Counted from the first letter of the stretch, positions 7,343 to 15,687 are shown. The stretch is DNA of 17,576 nucleotides from HGM04593 sp045533955 (GCA_045533955.1 JAZSIU010000012.1:1-17576); one strand, 5' to 3'. Numbers and translations are program-made. Notes: generated by a model not told the origin, from the letters alone.

Positions 7343-9880
7343 TTATTCGTTGGTGTTATTCTCGTTGTCTGCTGCAACAGGTGTGGCATCGTCAGAGGGA
7401 ACGACTTCGACTGTTTCTGTGGGTAACGTCTCTTCTTCGTGGGTTACTTTGCATACCGAACCTATGCAGTCGTTCTTCTTGGTGAGGTTTATTACGCGTA
7501 CACCTTGTGTGGCTCGACCTTGTACGGGGATTGACTCGACTGCCGTGCGAATTGTTATTCCCGATTTATTTATTATCATTAGGTCGTTGTCGTTGCTTGC
7601 GTCTAACATTGCTACCAGAAGGCCGGTCTTTTCGGTTACTTGAAGGGTTTTTACTCCCTTGCATCCGCGGCCTACTGTGGGATAGTCGCTGCTGAGCGAG
7701 CGTTTACCGTAGCCCTGCTCGGATAGTACAAGCAGTGTGTGGTCGTCGGCTCCCTCGGGCAATACTACCATTCCTACAATCTCGTCGTTCTCGTCGAGTG
7801 TCATTCCCTTGACGCCGGTTGCTGTGCGACCCATCGGACGTACTGTCTGCTCGCTGAAGCGCACTGCTCGACCGTTGCGGTTGGCAAGGATTATGTCGCT
7901 GTTGCCGTCGGTCAACGCTACCGAAATTACGCGGTCGTCGTCGCGTATGCTGATGGCGATTATTCCGTTGGCGCGGGGACGTGAATATTGCTCGAGGCTG
8001 GTCTTTTTTATTACTCCTTGCTTGGTGCAGAATATCAGATTGTGGTTCTCTATGAAATTCTTGTCGGCGAGTGTCTTTACGCGCACAAATGCGTTTACGG
8101 CATCGTCTGCCTCTATGTTCAGGAGGTTCTGTATGGCACGGCCTTTTGAGTTTTTGTTACCCTCGGGTATCTCATATACTTTGAGCCAATAGCACTTTCC
8201 TCGCTGGGTGAAGAAGAGCATTGTGTTGTGCATTGTGGCTGTGTAGATGTACTCGATAAAGTCGCTGTCGCGTGTGTCGCTGCCCTTTGAGCCTACGCCG
8301 CCGCGCAATTGGCTGCGGTATTCGGTAAGGGGTGTGCGCTTTATATAGCCCATATGCGAGATTGTGATTACCATCTCGTCGTCGGCATAAAAGTCCTCGG
8401 GATTGAAGCCCTCGGATGCGCTGTAATCGATGCGACACTTGCGCTCGTCGCCAAATTTCTCTTTAACCTCTTTAAGTTCGTCTTTCATCACCTGTTTGCA
8501 CAACTCGTCGTTCGAGAGTATCTCGTTGTAGTAGGCTATCTTCTTCTGAAGTTCGTCAAACTCGGCGTGTAGTTTATCTTGGTTGATGCCTGTGAGCTGC
8601 CCCAAACGCATCTCGACAATGGCATTTGCCTGAATCTCACTAAGTGCAAAGCGCTCGATAAGTGCATTCTTTGCCTCGGAGGGAGATTTTGAGGCCTTTA
8701 TAAGGCGAACAACCTCGTCGATATTGTCCGATGCTATTATGAGACCTTCGATAATGTGTGCACGCTCTTGTGCCTTGCGCAGGTCGTACTGTGTGCGGCG
8801 TATTACAACCTCGTGGCGATGCTCGACAAAGTTGGCAATGCAATCCTTGAGCGATAGCAGACAGGGGCGTTTGTTAACAATAGCTATACAGTTAACGCTG
8901 AACGATGTCTGAAGGGCGCTCATCTTGTAGAGCTTATTGAGAATGACGTTTGCATTTGCATCGCGCTTTACGTCAATGACAATGCGCATACCCGATTGAT
9001 CCGACTCGTCATTGATATTCGATATTCCCTCAATCTTCTTTTCGTTCGACATTGAGGCAATGTCCTTGATAAGCTCTTCCTTATTTACATTGTAAGGGAT
9101 GGCGGTAACTATTATCTTTTCGTGCGCAGCAGCCTCTTCAATCTCGGCAACGGCGCGCATAATTACTCGTCCGCGACCTGTCTCGTATGCCTCGCGTACA
9201 CCGGATAGACCAAAAATATCGCATCTTGTGGGAAAATCGGGTGCCTTGACATACTGCATAAGACCGTCTGTGTCAATCTCGGGATTGTCGATGTAAGCGA
9301 TACTTGCGTCGAGCACCTCGCCAAGATTATGTGGGGGAATATTTGTGGCCATTCCAACTGCAATACCCGATGAACCATTTACCAATAGGTTGGGAATGCG
9401 TGTGGGCAGCACTGTGGGCTCTAAAAACTCGTCGTTATAGTTGGGGACAAAATCTACTGTCTCTTTCTCCAAGTCCTCGGCCATCTCCTCACCAATCTTC
9501 TTCAAACGCGCCTCGGTGTAACGCATCGCAGCAGGAGAATCACCGTCGATAGAACCAAAGTTTCCCTGTCCGTCTATCAATGGATAACGCATAACCCAAT
9601 CTTGAGCCATACGTGTGAGTGCACCATAAACCGATGAATCGCCGTGAGGGTGATATTTACCAAGCACATCACCCACCGTACGGGCCGATTTTTTGTGGGG
9701 CTTATCCGATGTATTTCCAAGCTCCCTCATTCCGTACAAAATACGACGCTGTACAGGCTTTAATCCGTCGCGAACATCGGGCAAAGCACGCTGCACAATA
9801 ACCGACATTGAGTAGTTGATGTAGGCAGTGCTCATCTCGTCCTCAACATTGACTTTTATAATTCTGTCGTTGTCAATCAT
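7343..9880 (-). CDS. gyrA: DNA gyrase subunit A
   Basis: Catalytic subunit of the type IIA topoisomerase that introduces negative supercoils with GyrB. The breakage-reunion domain occupies about residues 1-500, with the active-site Tyr121 in AAMRYTEARL. The quinolone-resistance region is KYHPHGDSSVYGALTRMAQ (75-93), in which Ser82 is the sensitive-type residue. The next usual contact (E. coli Asp87) is Gly86 here. The C-terminal beta-pinwheel begins near residue 500 with a GyrA-box-like QLRGGVGSKG (524-533), which supports gyrase over topoisomerase IV ParC. A low-complexity acidic tail covers about 808-845. Length (845) is normal. The ATG at 9880 gives the expected N-terminus (MIDNDRIIKVNVEDEMSTAYINYSM). 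Expression is likely from the promoter at 9939-9970, and the TPR gene follows in the same operon. Confidence 0.98.
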   Translation of the reverse strand: MIDNDRIIKVNVEDEMSTAYINYSMSVIVQRALPDVRDGLKPVQRRILYGMRELGNTSDKPHKKSARTVGDVLGKYHPHGDSSVYGALTRMAQDWVMRYPLIDGQGNFGSIDGDSPAAMRYTEARLKKIGEEMAEDLEKETVDFVPNYNDEFLEPTVLPTRIPNLLVNGSSGIAVGMATNIPPHNLGEVLDASIAYIDNPEIDTDGLMQYVKAPDFPTRCDIFGLSGVREAYETGRGRVIMRAVAEIEEAAAHEKIIVTAIPYNVNKEELIKDIASMSNEKKIEGISNINDESDQSGMRIVIDVKRDANANVILNKLYKMSALQTSFSVNCIAIVNKRPCLLSLKDCIANFVEHRHEVVIRRTQYDLRKAQERAHIIEGLIIASDNIDEVVRLIKASKSPSEAKNALIERFALSEIQANAIVEMRLGQLTGINQDKLHAEFDELQKKIAYYNEILSNDELCKQVMKDELKEVKEKFGDERKCRIDYSASEGFNPEDFYADDEMVITISHMGYIKRTPLTEYRSQLRGGVGSKGSDTRDSDFIEYIYTATMHNTMLFFTQRGKCYWLKVYEIPEGNKNSKGRAIQNLLNIEADDAVNAFVRVKTLADKNFIENHNLIFCTKQGVIKKTSLEQYSRPRANGIIAISIRDDDRVISVALTDGNSDIILANRNGRAVRFSEQTVRPMGRTATGVKGMTLDENDEIVGMVVLPEGADDHTLLVLSEQGYGKRSLSSDYPTVGRGCKGVKTLQVTEKTGLLVAMLDASNDNDLMIINKSGITIRTAVESIPVQGRATQGVRVINLTKKNDCIGSVCKVTHEEETLPTETVEVVPSDDATPVAADNENNTNE

Positions 9881-9938
9881 TTAACTTTATTACTTTTTTG
9901 TTATTAAATTACAATGTGTTTTTCTTCCTAAAACATTG

Positions 9939-9970
9939 TAAAATTACATAAAAATGGCGATTCTGACAAA
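9939..9970 (-). promoter_or_regulatory. probable gyrA promoter
   Basis: On the minus strand TTTG (9970-9967) is followed, after a 20-base spacer, by TAATTTTA (9946-9939), one mismatch from TAnnTTTG. This leaves a leader of about 50 bases before the gyrA ATG. Confidence 0.48.
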
Positions 9971-10198
9971 CTTTTTAAGATTTATTACCATTAAACTTTT
10001 TAAAAATCGTCTTATTACCCCATAAAACGCCCTCTGCCGGTCGATAGGCTTAAAACTGCTCAAATTGCGTTCTAAAAGGGGGCTATTTTTTTAAGAATCT
10101 CGAAATAAAATTAAAACAGATTCTAAATAATTTACCGCAGAATTGCAATAATAAACTTTTATTGCCTCCCGATTGATGCTTGTTCAAAATAAAAGTCC

Positions 10199-10206
10199 TA
10201 TCTTCG
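10199..10206 (+). promoter_or_regulatory. possible trmD -7 element
   Basis: TATCTTCG differs from the TAnnTTTG consensus at one position and lies 62 bases before the trmD ATG. A TTG occurs upstream but its spacing does not fit well, so only the -7 part is suggestive. Confidence 0.33.
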
Positions 10207-10268
10207 CACACAGGAATAAAAAACGAATATAATAGCAAAATAAGCAATTTACAAAATTAAATTATACT

Positions 10269-10943
10269 ATGCGAGTAGATATTATTACCACCTTTCCCGA
10301 GATGATGGAGAGCTTTTTCAACACCTCAATTTTAGGACGTTCGCAACGACACGGATACACCGAAATTCATTTACATAATTTACGAGATTATACAAATGAC
10401 AAACACCGCCGCACCGACGATTATCCTTTTGGAGGCTGTGCAGGTCTTGTTATGAAAATTGAGCCTATTGACAACTGTATATCGGCTCTTAAGGCCGAAA
10501 GAGACTACGACGAGGTCATTTATACCTCGCCCGACGGCGAAGTTTTCAACCAACCGATGGCCAACAGCCTCTCGATGGCGCAAAATCTAATATTTTTGTG
10601 CGGACATTACAAAGGAATCGACCACAGAATACGCGAACATTTGATTACTAAAGAGATAAGCATAGGAGATTATGTATTAACGGGTGGCGAATTGGCTGTA
10701 TCGGTAATATGCGACGCCATCATTCGCCTTATTCCGGGCGTAATTTCCGACGAAACATCGGCTCTCTCCGACTCTTTTCAGGATAATTTGCTGGCTGCGC
10801 CCGTTTACACTCGTCCGGCCGAGTATAAAGGATGGAAAGTCCCCGAAATTCTGCTCTCGGGACACGAGGCCAAGATACGTCAATGGGAGTTTGAGCAATC
10901 AATGGAGCGTACCAAGCTTCTGCGTCCTGATTTATTAAAGTAA
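10269..10943 (+). CDS. trmD: tRNA (guanine-N1)-methyltransferase TrmD
   Basis: A SPOUT-class methyltransferase that makes m1G37 in tRNAs with G36, using S-adenosylmethionine, and so prevents +1 frameshifting. The trefoil-knot motifs are present: DDYPFGGCAGLVMK (50-63), CGHYKGID (111-118), SIGDYVLTGGEL (131-142), RLIPGV with Arg153, and SDSF with Asp168. Arg153 and Asp168 correspond to the catalytic Arg154 and Asp169 of E. coli. The loop reads GGCAG where many TrmD proteins have GGGAG or GGGPG. Length (224) lacks the longer C-terminal tail of some homologues but contains the core domain. It stands alone here, without rimM, rpsP or rplS neighbours that accompany it in many other bacteria. Its transcript can end at 11012-11050. 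Confidence 0.97.
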   Translation: MRVDIITTFPEMMESFFNTSILGRSQRHGYTEIHLHNLRDYTNDKHRRTDDYPFGGCAGLVMKIEPIDNCISALKAERDYDEVIYTSPDGEVFNQPMANSLSMAQNLIFLCGHYKGIDHRIREHLITKEISIGDYVLTGGELAVSVICDAIIRLIPGVISDETSALSDSFQDNLLAAPVYTRPAEYKGWKVPEILLSGHEAKIRQWEFEQSMERTKLLRPDLLK

Positions 10944-11011
10944 AGAAAATATTTTACACCACACATTTGTAAACAGCAAACAAAAGAGCCGTAATTTACA
11001 AATGCAACAAA

Positions 11012-11050
11012 AAAAAGGTTTACTCCAATATACAAAGAGTAAACCTTTTT
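11012..11050. terminator. bidirectional intrinsic terminator between trmD and pyrD
   Basis: AAAAAGGTTTACTC (11012-11025) and GAGTAAACCTTTTT (11037-11050) form a perfect 14-bp stem with an 11-base loop. Terminal A and T runs allow termination on both strands for the convergent trmD and pyrK-pyrD transcripts. Confidence 0.86.
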
Positions 11051-11079
11051 ATTATACAACAACACTCTAAGAGCGCGCC

Positions 11080-11991
11080 TTATACTTCGAGCGCACCTAT
11101 AAGCTCGTAAACAGAGTTCATTTTGTGTCGTACAAGATAATCCTCGATATAATCGACAATCTCGCCCGTAACGGCAGGGTTCATAAAATTGGCTGTTCCC
11201 ACCTCTATTGCCGTCGCACCGGCCAACAAAAACTCAATGGCGTCCTTTCCCGTGGTTATTCCGCCGATACCAACAACGGGAATCTTCACAGCCTTTGCCA
11301 CCTGCCACACCATCCTAAGAGCAATGGGTTTTACAGCCGGGCCACTCATTCCACCGGTGATTGTCGATAGTAGCGGGCGGCGCTTTTCGGCGTCTATGGC
11401 CATTCCAAGAAGCGTATTTATGAGCGATACGCTGTCGGCGCCTGCCGCCTCTACCGCGCGAGCAATCTCTGTTACATCTGTAACATTGGGCGAGAGTTTT
11501 ACGATAAGCGTCTTTGGATAGGCCTTGCGAACGGCAGCAACAACCTCGGCAGCCGACTGTGCCTGCACACCGAAGGCCATTCCTCCCTGCTTTACATTGG
11601 GACAAGAAATATTCAACTCGATGCCGGGAATCTTCTCAAGCTCTGCAACCTTTTCGGCACAGGCCACATAATCCTCGATGCAGGCTCCCGACACGTTCAC
11701 TAGCACATTTGTATCGTAATCTTTGAGCAGAGGATAGATATTTTTTGCAAAATAATCGACACCTTTATTCTGGAGACCTACTGCATTGAGCATTCCGAGC
11801 GGAGTTTCGGCACTGCGGGGATAAGGGTTACCCTCGCGAGCGTTGAGGGTTGTACCTTTTACTATGAATCCACCTAATTTATTAAGATTGACAAAGTCGG
11901 CAAATTCAAGGCCGTAGCCGAATGTTCCCGATGCTGTCATCACAGGGTTTTTTAATTTCAACCCACCTATTTTTACATCCGTCTTTACCAT
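11080..11991 (-). CDS. pyrD: dihydroorotate dehydrogenase, class 1B catalytic subunit
   Basis: This FMN-containing TIM-barrel enzyme oxidises dihydroorotate to orotate in pyrimidine synthesis, in the cytoplasm. The 303-residue chain shows the class 1 features: MTASGTFGYG (18-27), IVKGTT with Lys45, PR..ETP..MLNAVGLQN (58-75), ELNISCPNV with the catalytic-base Cys130, VKLSPN (164-169), INTLLGMAID (191-200), and the phosphate-binding GIGGITTG (241-248). A Cys base marks class 1; class 2 enzymes use Ser. The gene overlaps the end of pyrK by 7 bases, so translation is probably coupled. The adjacent PyrK makes this a 1B enzyme, which passes electrons to NAD. Confidence 0.97.
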   Translation of the reverse strand: MVKTDVKIGGLKLKNPVMTASGTFGYGLEFADFVNLNKLGGFIVKGTTLNAREGNPYPRSAETPLGMLNAVGLQNKGVDYFAKNIYPLLKDYDTNVLVNVSGACIEDYVACAEKVAELEKIPGIELNISCPNVKQGGMAFGVQAQSAAEVVAAVRKAYPKTLIVKLSPNVTDVTEIARAVEAAGADSVSLINTLLGMAIDAEKRRPLLSTITGGMSGPAVKPIALRMVWQVAKAVKIPVVGIGGITTGKDAIEFLLAGATAIEVGTANFMNPAVTGEIVDYIEDYLVRHKMNSVYELIGALEV

Positions 11992-12752
11992 TTTAATTCA
12001 TCTATTGAAAATACAGGACCATCAGTACAAACACACTTATGACCGCTTGTTGTGTCCTCGACACAGCACAAGCAGGCGCCGAGGCCGCAGGCCATCTTAT
12101 TTTCGAGCGAGGCTTCGCAGGCTATTCCCTTCTGACGGGCATATTTTGCAACAGCCATCATCATTGGCTTGGGGCCGCAGGTGCAGATGTAATCGAATTT
12201 TTCCTCGAGCACGGTGTGATTGGTTACAAAGCCTTTCTGACCAAGCGTTCCATCCTCGGTTGTATATTCGACGCGACCAAGAGCCTCGAATTCGGCACAA
12301 CGATAGAGGTCTTTGGCCGAACGCGCTCCGATGAGTATCACAAAGTCGTTTCCCAGACGTTTAAGCTCCTGAGCAAGACCATAGAGCGGTGCCGAACCTA
12401 CGCCTCCACCAACGAGCAGCAGACGGGTCGCCTTGTCAGTGGGGAGCGTAAAACCGTTACCCAAAGGTAGCAAGACATTGACCTTATCGCCCTCTTTTAG
12501 CGATGCGAGCCAGCGTGTACCGTCGCCCACAACCTGCACCAAAAAACCAATCTCATTGCTTGCTGCGTCGAAACTGTGAATAGAAATGGGGCGACGCAGC
12601 ATCACCGTAGGCGTCTCATCTACACGAAGCTCTGCAAACTGTCCGGGACGACAATCAGGCAGAGGCTTGCTATCGGTCATAATCAACAGTACGCACGAAG
12701 CGTTGAGCCTCTGCATCTCCTTTATTGTCAAATCGACAAGAATCTTTTTCAT
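11985..12752 (-). CDS. pyrK: dihydroorotate dehydrogenase electron-transfer subunit
   Basis: PyrK carries electrons from the FMN of PyrD through a 2Fe-2S cluster and FAD to NAD. The FAD-binding beta-barrel holds RPIS (54-57), followed by the NAD-binding fold with LLLVGGGVGSAPLYGLA (111-127) and CGPKPMM (192-198). The cluster ligands are Cys222-x4-Cys227-x2-Cys230 and most likely Cys242, just before TDGPVF, as in other PyrK proteins; Cys240 is an alternative fourth ligand. The segment between the third and fourth Cys is somewhat shorter than in the lactococcal protein. Length (255) is normal. It is the first gene of a two-gene operon; the ATG at 12752 lies 44 bases from a perfect -7 element. 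Confidence 0.96.
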   Translation of the reverse strand: MKKILVDLTIKEMQRLNASCVLLIMTDSKPLPDCRPGQFAELRVDETPTVMLRRPISIHSFDAASNEIGFLVQVVGDGTRWLASLKEGDKVNVLLPLGNGFTLPTDKATRLLLVGGGVGSAPLYGLAQELKRLGNDFVILIGARSAKDLYRCAEFEALGRVEYTTEDGTLGQKGFVTNHTVLEEKFDYICTCGPKPMMMAVAKYARQKGIACEASLENKMACGLGACLCCVEDTTSGHKCVCTDGPVFSIDELKW

Positions 12753-12795
12753 AGAATAGGGGGTATTTTCAAAATTTATAGGCGCTAATATAACA

Positions 12796-12803
12796 CAAAT
12801 TTA
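12796..12803 (-). promoter_or_regulatory. -7 element of the pyrK-pyrD operon
   Basis: On the minus strand this reads TAAATTTG, an exact TAnnTTTG match, 43 bases upstream of the pyrK start. No TTTG is visible at the -33 position. Confidence 0.42.
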
Positions 12804-12858
12804 GCAAGCGTCGATAATTTTGTTGTTTTTTTTGCTTTTACAGATATTATAAAGCCTG

Positions 12859-12908
12859 AAAAAAGATGCGACACAGCTTGGGAGCGGCGCTCTTTACACT
12901 GTGTCGCA
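12859..12908 (-). terminator. intrinsic terminator of the XRE regulator gene
   Basis: TGCGACACAG (12867-12876) pairs perfectly with CTGTGTCGCA (12899-12908). The 22-base loop contains its own small GAGC/GCTC hairpin. On the minus strand the stem is followed directly by TCTTTTTT, so it ends transcripts leaving the gene at 12973-13551. Confidence 0.75.
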
Positions 12909-12972
12909 AACTTATGCTTTATATAAATAAGGTAAAATACGGGGGATATGAGCGATAAAAAATACAACGCAT

Positions 12973-13551
12973 CTATTTTTCGGGGAAGAGAATCTCAAAG
13001 GTTCCGTCGCTGTAAAACACCCTTATCTCTTTTATGCGGCGCCCCTGCTCGGGAGCGCGCTGCACAACTGTACGACGCTGCTGAGGCGCACTTTTAGGCG
13101 TTATTTTAGGCTGACGCTGCTGCTCGTCGTGCCTAAGCGTGATATTATCTACTGCCATCACAGGCCTCGGCTGACGCTCCTCGCGCTTAACAACAGGCTG
13201 CACCGATGGTTGCCGCAGAGGCTCGGGCTGCATTAAGGACTGCATCTGCTCGTCATACTCCTTAAAGAGCTGTGCCTCCTCGGCAAATACGGCCTCTTGA
13301 ACCGATTCTGCTGCAACCGACTGCTGCGAGGCCTGTAATTGCGGTTCTTTTCCAACGCCCAGCATCAACCATTGTAAATCGACCTCGGGAAAAACCGATG
13401 CAACTTTTTGTAGTACCTCGAGGCTGGGTTTATTTCTACCACTCAATATATGCGACACCGATGCTCGCGGTATTCCGGTCTTATCGGCAAATTGCGAAGA
13501 TGTAAGACCATAGCTGTTAATTAAAAATTCTATACGTTCGCGCTCATTCAT
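12973..13551 (-). CDS. XRE-family helix-turn-helix regulator with disordered linker
   Basis: The 192-residue protein begins with a Cro/CI-type HTH domain (about residues 4-66; helix-turn-helix core 19-40, SQFADKTGIPRASVSHILSG). A long low-complexity linker rich in Gln, Pro, Glu and Arg follows (about 70-170). It ends in a compact, probably beta-hairpin segment (171-192) containing KEIRVFYSDGTFEILFPEK. I have seen similarly built proteins in Bacteroidota genomes, but the target genes and any ligand are unknown. It is monocistronic, with its own terminator and an upstream region that contains repeated CAAATGTA motifs, which could be autoregulatory sites (inference). The ATG is preceded by an AT-rich leader. 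Confidence 0.88.
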   Translation of the reverse strand: MNERERIEFLINSYGLTSSQFADKTGIPRASVSHILSGRNKPSLEVLQKVASVFPEVDLQWLMLGVGKEPQLQASQQSVAAESVQEAVFAEEAQLFKEYDEQMQSLMQPEPLRQPSVQPVVKREERQPRPVMAVDNITLRHDEQQRQPKITPKSAPQQRRTVVQRAPEQGRRIKEIRVFYSDGTFEILFPEK

Positions 13552-13600
13552 TTTTTATACGATTCTTTACCTTTTACAAATGTACAAACAAACTCGAGCA

Positions 13601-13631
13601 CAAATGTAGCAATAATTATTCACACAAACAA
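13601..13631 (-). promoter_or_regulatory. probable promoter of the XRE regulator
   Basis: On the minus strand TTG (13631-13629) is followed after 20 bases by TACATTTG (13608-13601), an exact -7 match. A second TACATTTG lies 24 bases further downstream (13584-13577), and it lacks a well-spaced -33 element. It may be a second start or an operator-like repeat. Confidence 0.48.
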
Positions 13632-14403
13632 CTATCTTGACAATTTTAATAATAAGGCACAAACATTTCAAACGCAACACTATTTACAAACATAAATTCA
13701 ACATTCTAACTCAAGTAACAACCATAAGCGCGTGAAACACTGTATGCATCTATCCTGCGGAGTACAAAAACAAAGCATTATAATTTTATTTAACAAAACA
13801 GCATAATATATTGATACACAACCACTCTTTTACAAATATACGGTAAAAAAGAGCCATTTGCATAAACAATCCCAATATTTTACGCTACACATTAAAGGAT
13901 AAATTTAATTTATCAACCCTTAATTATTGATATTAAGCAAATTACGCACAATACATATCTATTGTATACTTTTTGCATATAGCAAATAAAGAACAGACTT
14001 GCTTATTTACATATTTTAATATTTACAAAATCAAATGGATAAAATTTACAATTATCACACTAATACAATATACAATATTACACTACCCCACCATAATTAA
14101 ACAACGTGAAAAGCACATACAACCGTAATCTTTCCAATGCTAACAAATAAGCAATTTACAAATGTATTACAAATGTAAATCTGCATATTTTACACTATTT
14201 ACTAAAATTGGAATAGAAATAAGTAAAAAAAAGAGGGCCAAGCGCCCCGAGAATCGAATAAAATAGAAATTTTGAGCAAACTATTGCAATTAATATAAAT
14301 TTTAGAATCTCAGAGGCCTAATTTCATAACAATAAACTAAGGCTCAACGTGTTAGATTAGAAATAAACACTACAATTTTGTTGCAAAATAGAAATGCGGG
14401 CAT

Positions 14404-14451
14404 AAAAAAAGGCGGATGCCTCGAATTTTACCCCGAAGCACCCGCTTTTTT
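14404..14451. terminator. intrinsic terminator downstream of holA
   Basis: An imperfect stem pairs AAAAAAGGCGG.TGC.TCG with CGA.GCA.CCCGC.TTTTTT (two internal mismatches, one G-U) around a short AT-rich loop. Homopolymer runs at both ends could act in both directions. It lies 67 bases beyond the holA stop. Confidence 0.7.
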
Positions 14452-14517
14452 GTTGTGCAGCTATAAAAATTTAGAATTTTTATCCCCTATCCGATAGTTT
14501 TTGTTAAAGCGCCAAAA

Positions 14518-15525
14518 TCAGTGCATAATCTTGTAAAGCAGCTCGCGCATAATTTCGCCATCGGGAACAGTGGCGCCCTCGGCACCTTTCGACTGCGCAT
14601 CGGCCAAACGAATAAGATGCAGAATCTCCATCACGTGAAGCGCTCTATAATGTTGCATCGCCTTTATGTAGTCGCCTACCCCCCAGCGCACTCCAAGAAA
14701 TTCGCTCACTCCACGCTCGCTCTTATCGGGAGCATAATAGGCCATCATTAAATTCGAGAAGAAACTGAACAGCAATGCAAGCGTCATCTGAATGGGATTC
14801 TTTTTGGGGTTCTGTGCAAAATAGTTTATTATACGATTGGCTTTATAAATGTCTTTGTTGATAATTGCATTCTGAAGCTCGAAATTGTTAAATTCCTTGC
14901 TGATGCCGATATTCTCTTCGACAAGTTCGGGGGTAATGTGCTTTTGGACACTGTTCATTACAATTGAGAGTTTGTCAATTTCGCCGGCCATACGACTGAG
15001 CTCGACGCCCACCGACTCGGCAAGCATCATAGTTGCTTTTGCGTCTATTGTGAGGCCTTTTTCGCGCACGTAACCATTGATAAAGGCAGGCAATCTGTCC
15101 TCGCGCAGCTTCTTCGACTCAAGGACAACGGCTGTTCTTTCGAGCTCAGTTGCAATTTTTTTACGCTTGTCCAACGAGCCGTTTTTGTGTGCAAATACCA
15201 ATATTGTCGATGGTTGCGGCATTCGCAGATAGTTTATCAGGGCGTCCATATTCTTTATCGCTTGTGCCTCTTTGACTATTACAACCTGATGCTCGGCCAT
15301 CATTGGATAGCGACGTGCCGCTGATATAATGGTCTCAATATCGGTGTCTATGCCATAGAATACTGTCAGATTAAATTCTTGCTCAATTTCGGTAAGTACT
15401 TTATTTGCAATATAATCGGTGATAGAATCGGTGTAATAACTCTCTTCACCCATAAGGTAATAGACAGGGTGATAAACTCCTGATTTTAACTCGGAGAGTA
15501 TTGATTCGTATGTATGTTTTGCCAT
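14518..15525 (-). CDS. holA: DNA polymerase III delta subunit
   Basis: The delta subunit opens the beta sliding clamp within the clamp-loader complex. The 335-residue product begins MAKHTYESILSELKSGVYHPVYYLMGEESYYTDSITDYI, which matches the HolA N-terminus where the short lead into the AAA+-like fold has the conserved G-E-E/D block. As in other delta proteins the AAA+ domain lacks a proper Walker A. Later landmarks are SLDKRKKIATEL and LSRMAGEIDKLS, then the helical C-terminal domain (IQMTLALLFSFFSNLMM). The reading frame is open further upstream to 15588, but the extra residues would be encoded by the tandem repeat and do not resemble HolA, so I chose the ATG at 15525. It is divergent from the HsdR_N gene. 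Confidence 0.93.
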   Translation of the reverse strand: MAKHTYESILSELKSGVYHPVYYLMGEESYYTDSITDYIANKVLTEIEQEFNLTVFYGIDTDIETIISAARRYPMMAEHQVVIVKEAQAIKNMDALINYLRMPQPSTILVFAHKNGSLDKRKKIATELERTAVVLESKKLREDRLPAFINGYVREKGLTIDAKATMMLAESVGVELSRMAGEIDKLSIVMNSVQKHITPELVEENIGISKEFNNFELQNAIINKDIYKANRIINYFAQNPKKNPIQMTLALLFSFFSNLMMAYYAPDKSERGVSEFLGVRWGVGDYIKAMQHYRALHVMEILHLIRLADAQSKGAEGATVPDGEIMRELLYKIMH

Positions 15526-15603
15526 CTTATAAACTTTTTTTTCGTATCTTTGAGCTAAAGCTCGAAAATTTTTATGCGCTCGCTGCAAAATGTCAAAGTA
15601 AAC

Positions 15604-15636
15604 TTTGCCTATTTCGCTCGTTTGTTAGTATCTTTG
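15604..15636 (+). promoter_or_regulatory. repeat-borne promoter 1
   Basis: TTTG 15604-15607, 21-base spacer, TATCTTTG 15629-15636: an exact match to the Bacteroidota consensus, formed across the junction of repeat units 1 and 2. Confidence 0.5.
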
Positions 15637-15687
15637 AGCTAAAGCTCGAAAATTTTTATGCGCTCGCTGCAAAATGTCAAAGTAAAC

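Larger units (their letters stand above)
9881..10268. other. divergent gyrA/trmD intergenic region
   Basis: No gene is visible in these 388 bases. The gyrA side holds a promoter-like pair at 9939-9970 and the trmD side a -7-like element at 10199. Between them lies a possible weak stem (GCCCTC 10029-10034 with GGGGGC 10078-10083) followed by a run of T residues to 10092, which could end a small plus-strand RNA or be chance. Confidence 0.6.
13552..14517. other. 966-bp AT-rich region without genes
   Basis: This stretch lies between the 5' end of the XRE regulator gene and the 3' end of holA. It contains the regulator's promoter (13601-13631), four copies of CAAATGTA (13577, 13601, 14159, 14170), a palindromic pair ATTTACA/TGTAAAT at 14154-14180, and the holA terminator at 14404-14451. 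Stops are frequent in all frames and I see no tRNA-like or other recognisable RNA fold. Confidence 0.65.

Noticed and set aside
13552..14400. tRNA, 6S or other known RNA gene in the long gene-free stretch
   Set aside because: I looked for cloverleaf-like and long hairpin structures and saw none; only AT-rich short palindromes are present.
15526..15588. Upstream start for holA giving 21 extra residues
   Set aside because: The added residues come from the repeat unit and do not look like a HolA N-terminus; the ATG at 15525 starts the conserved sequence.
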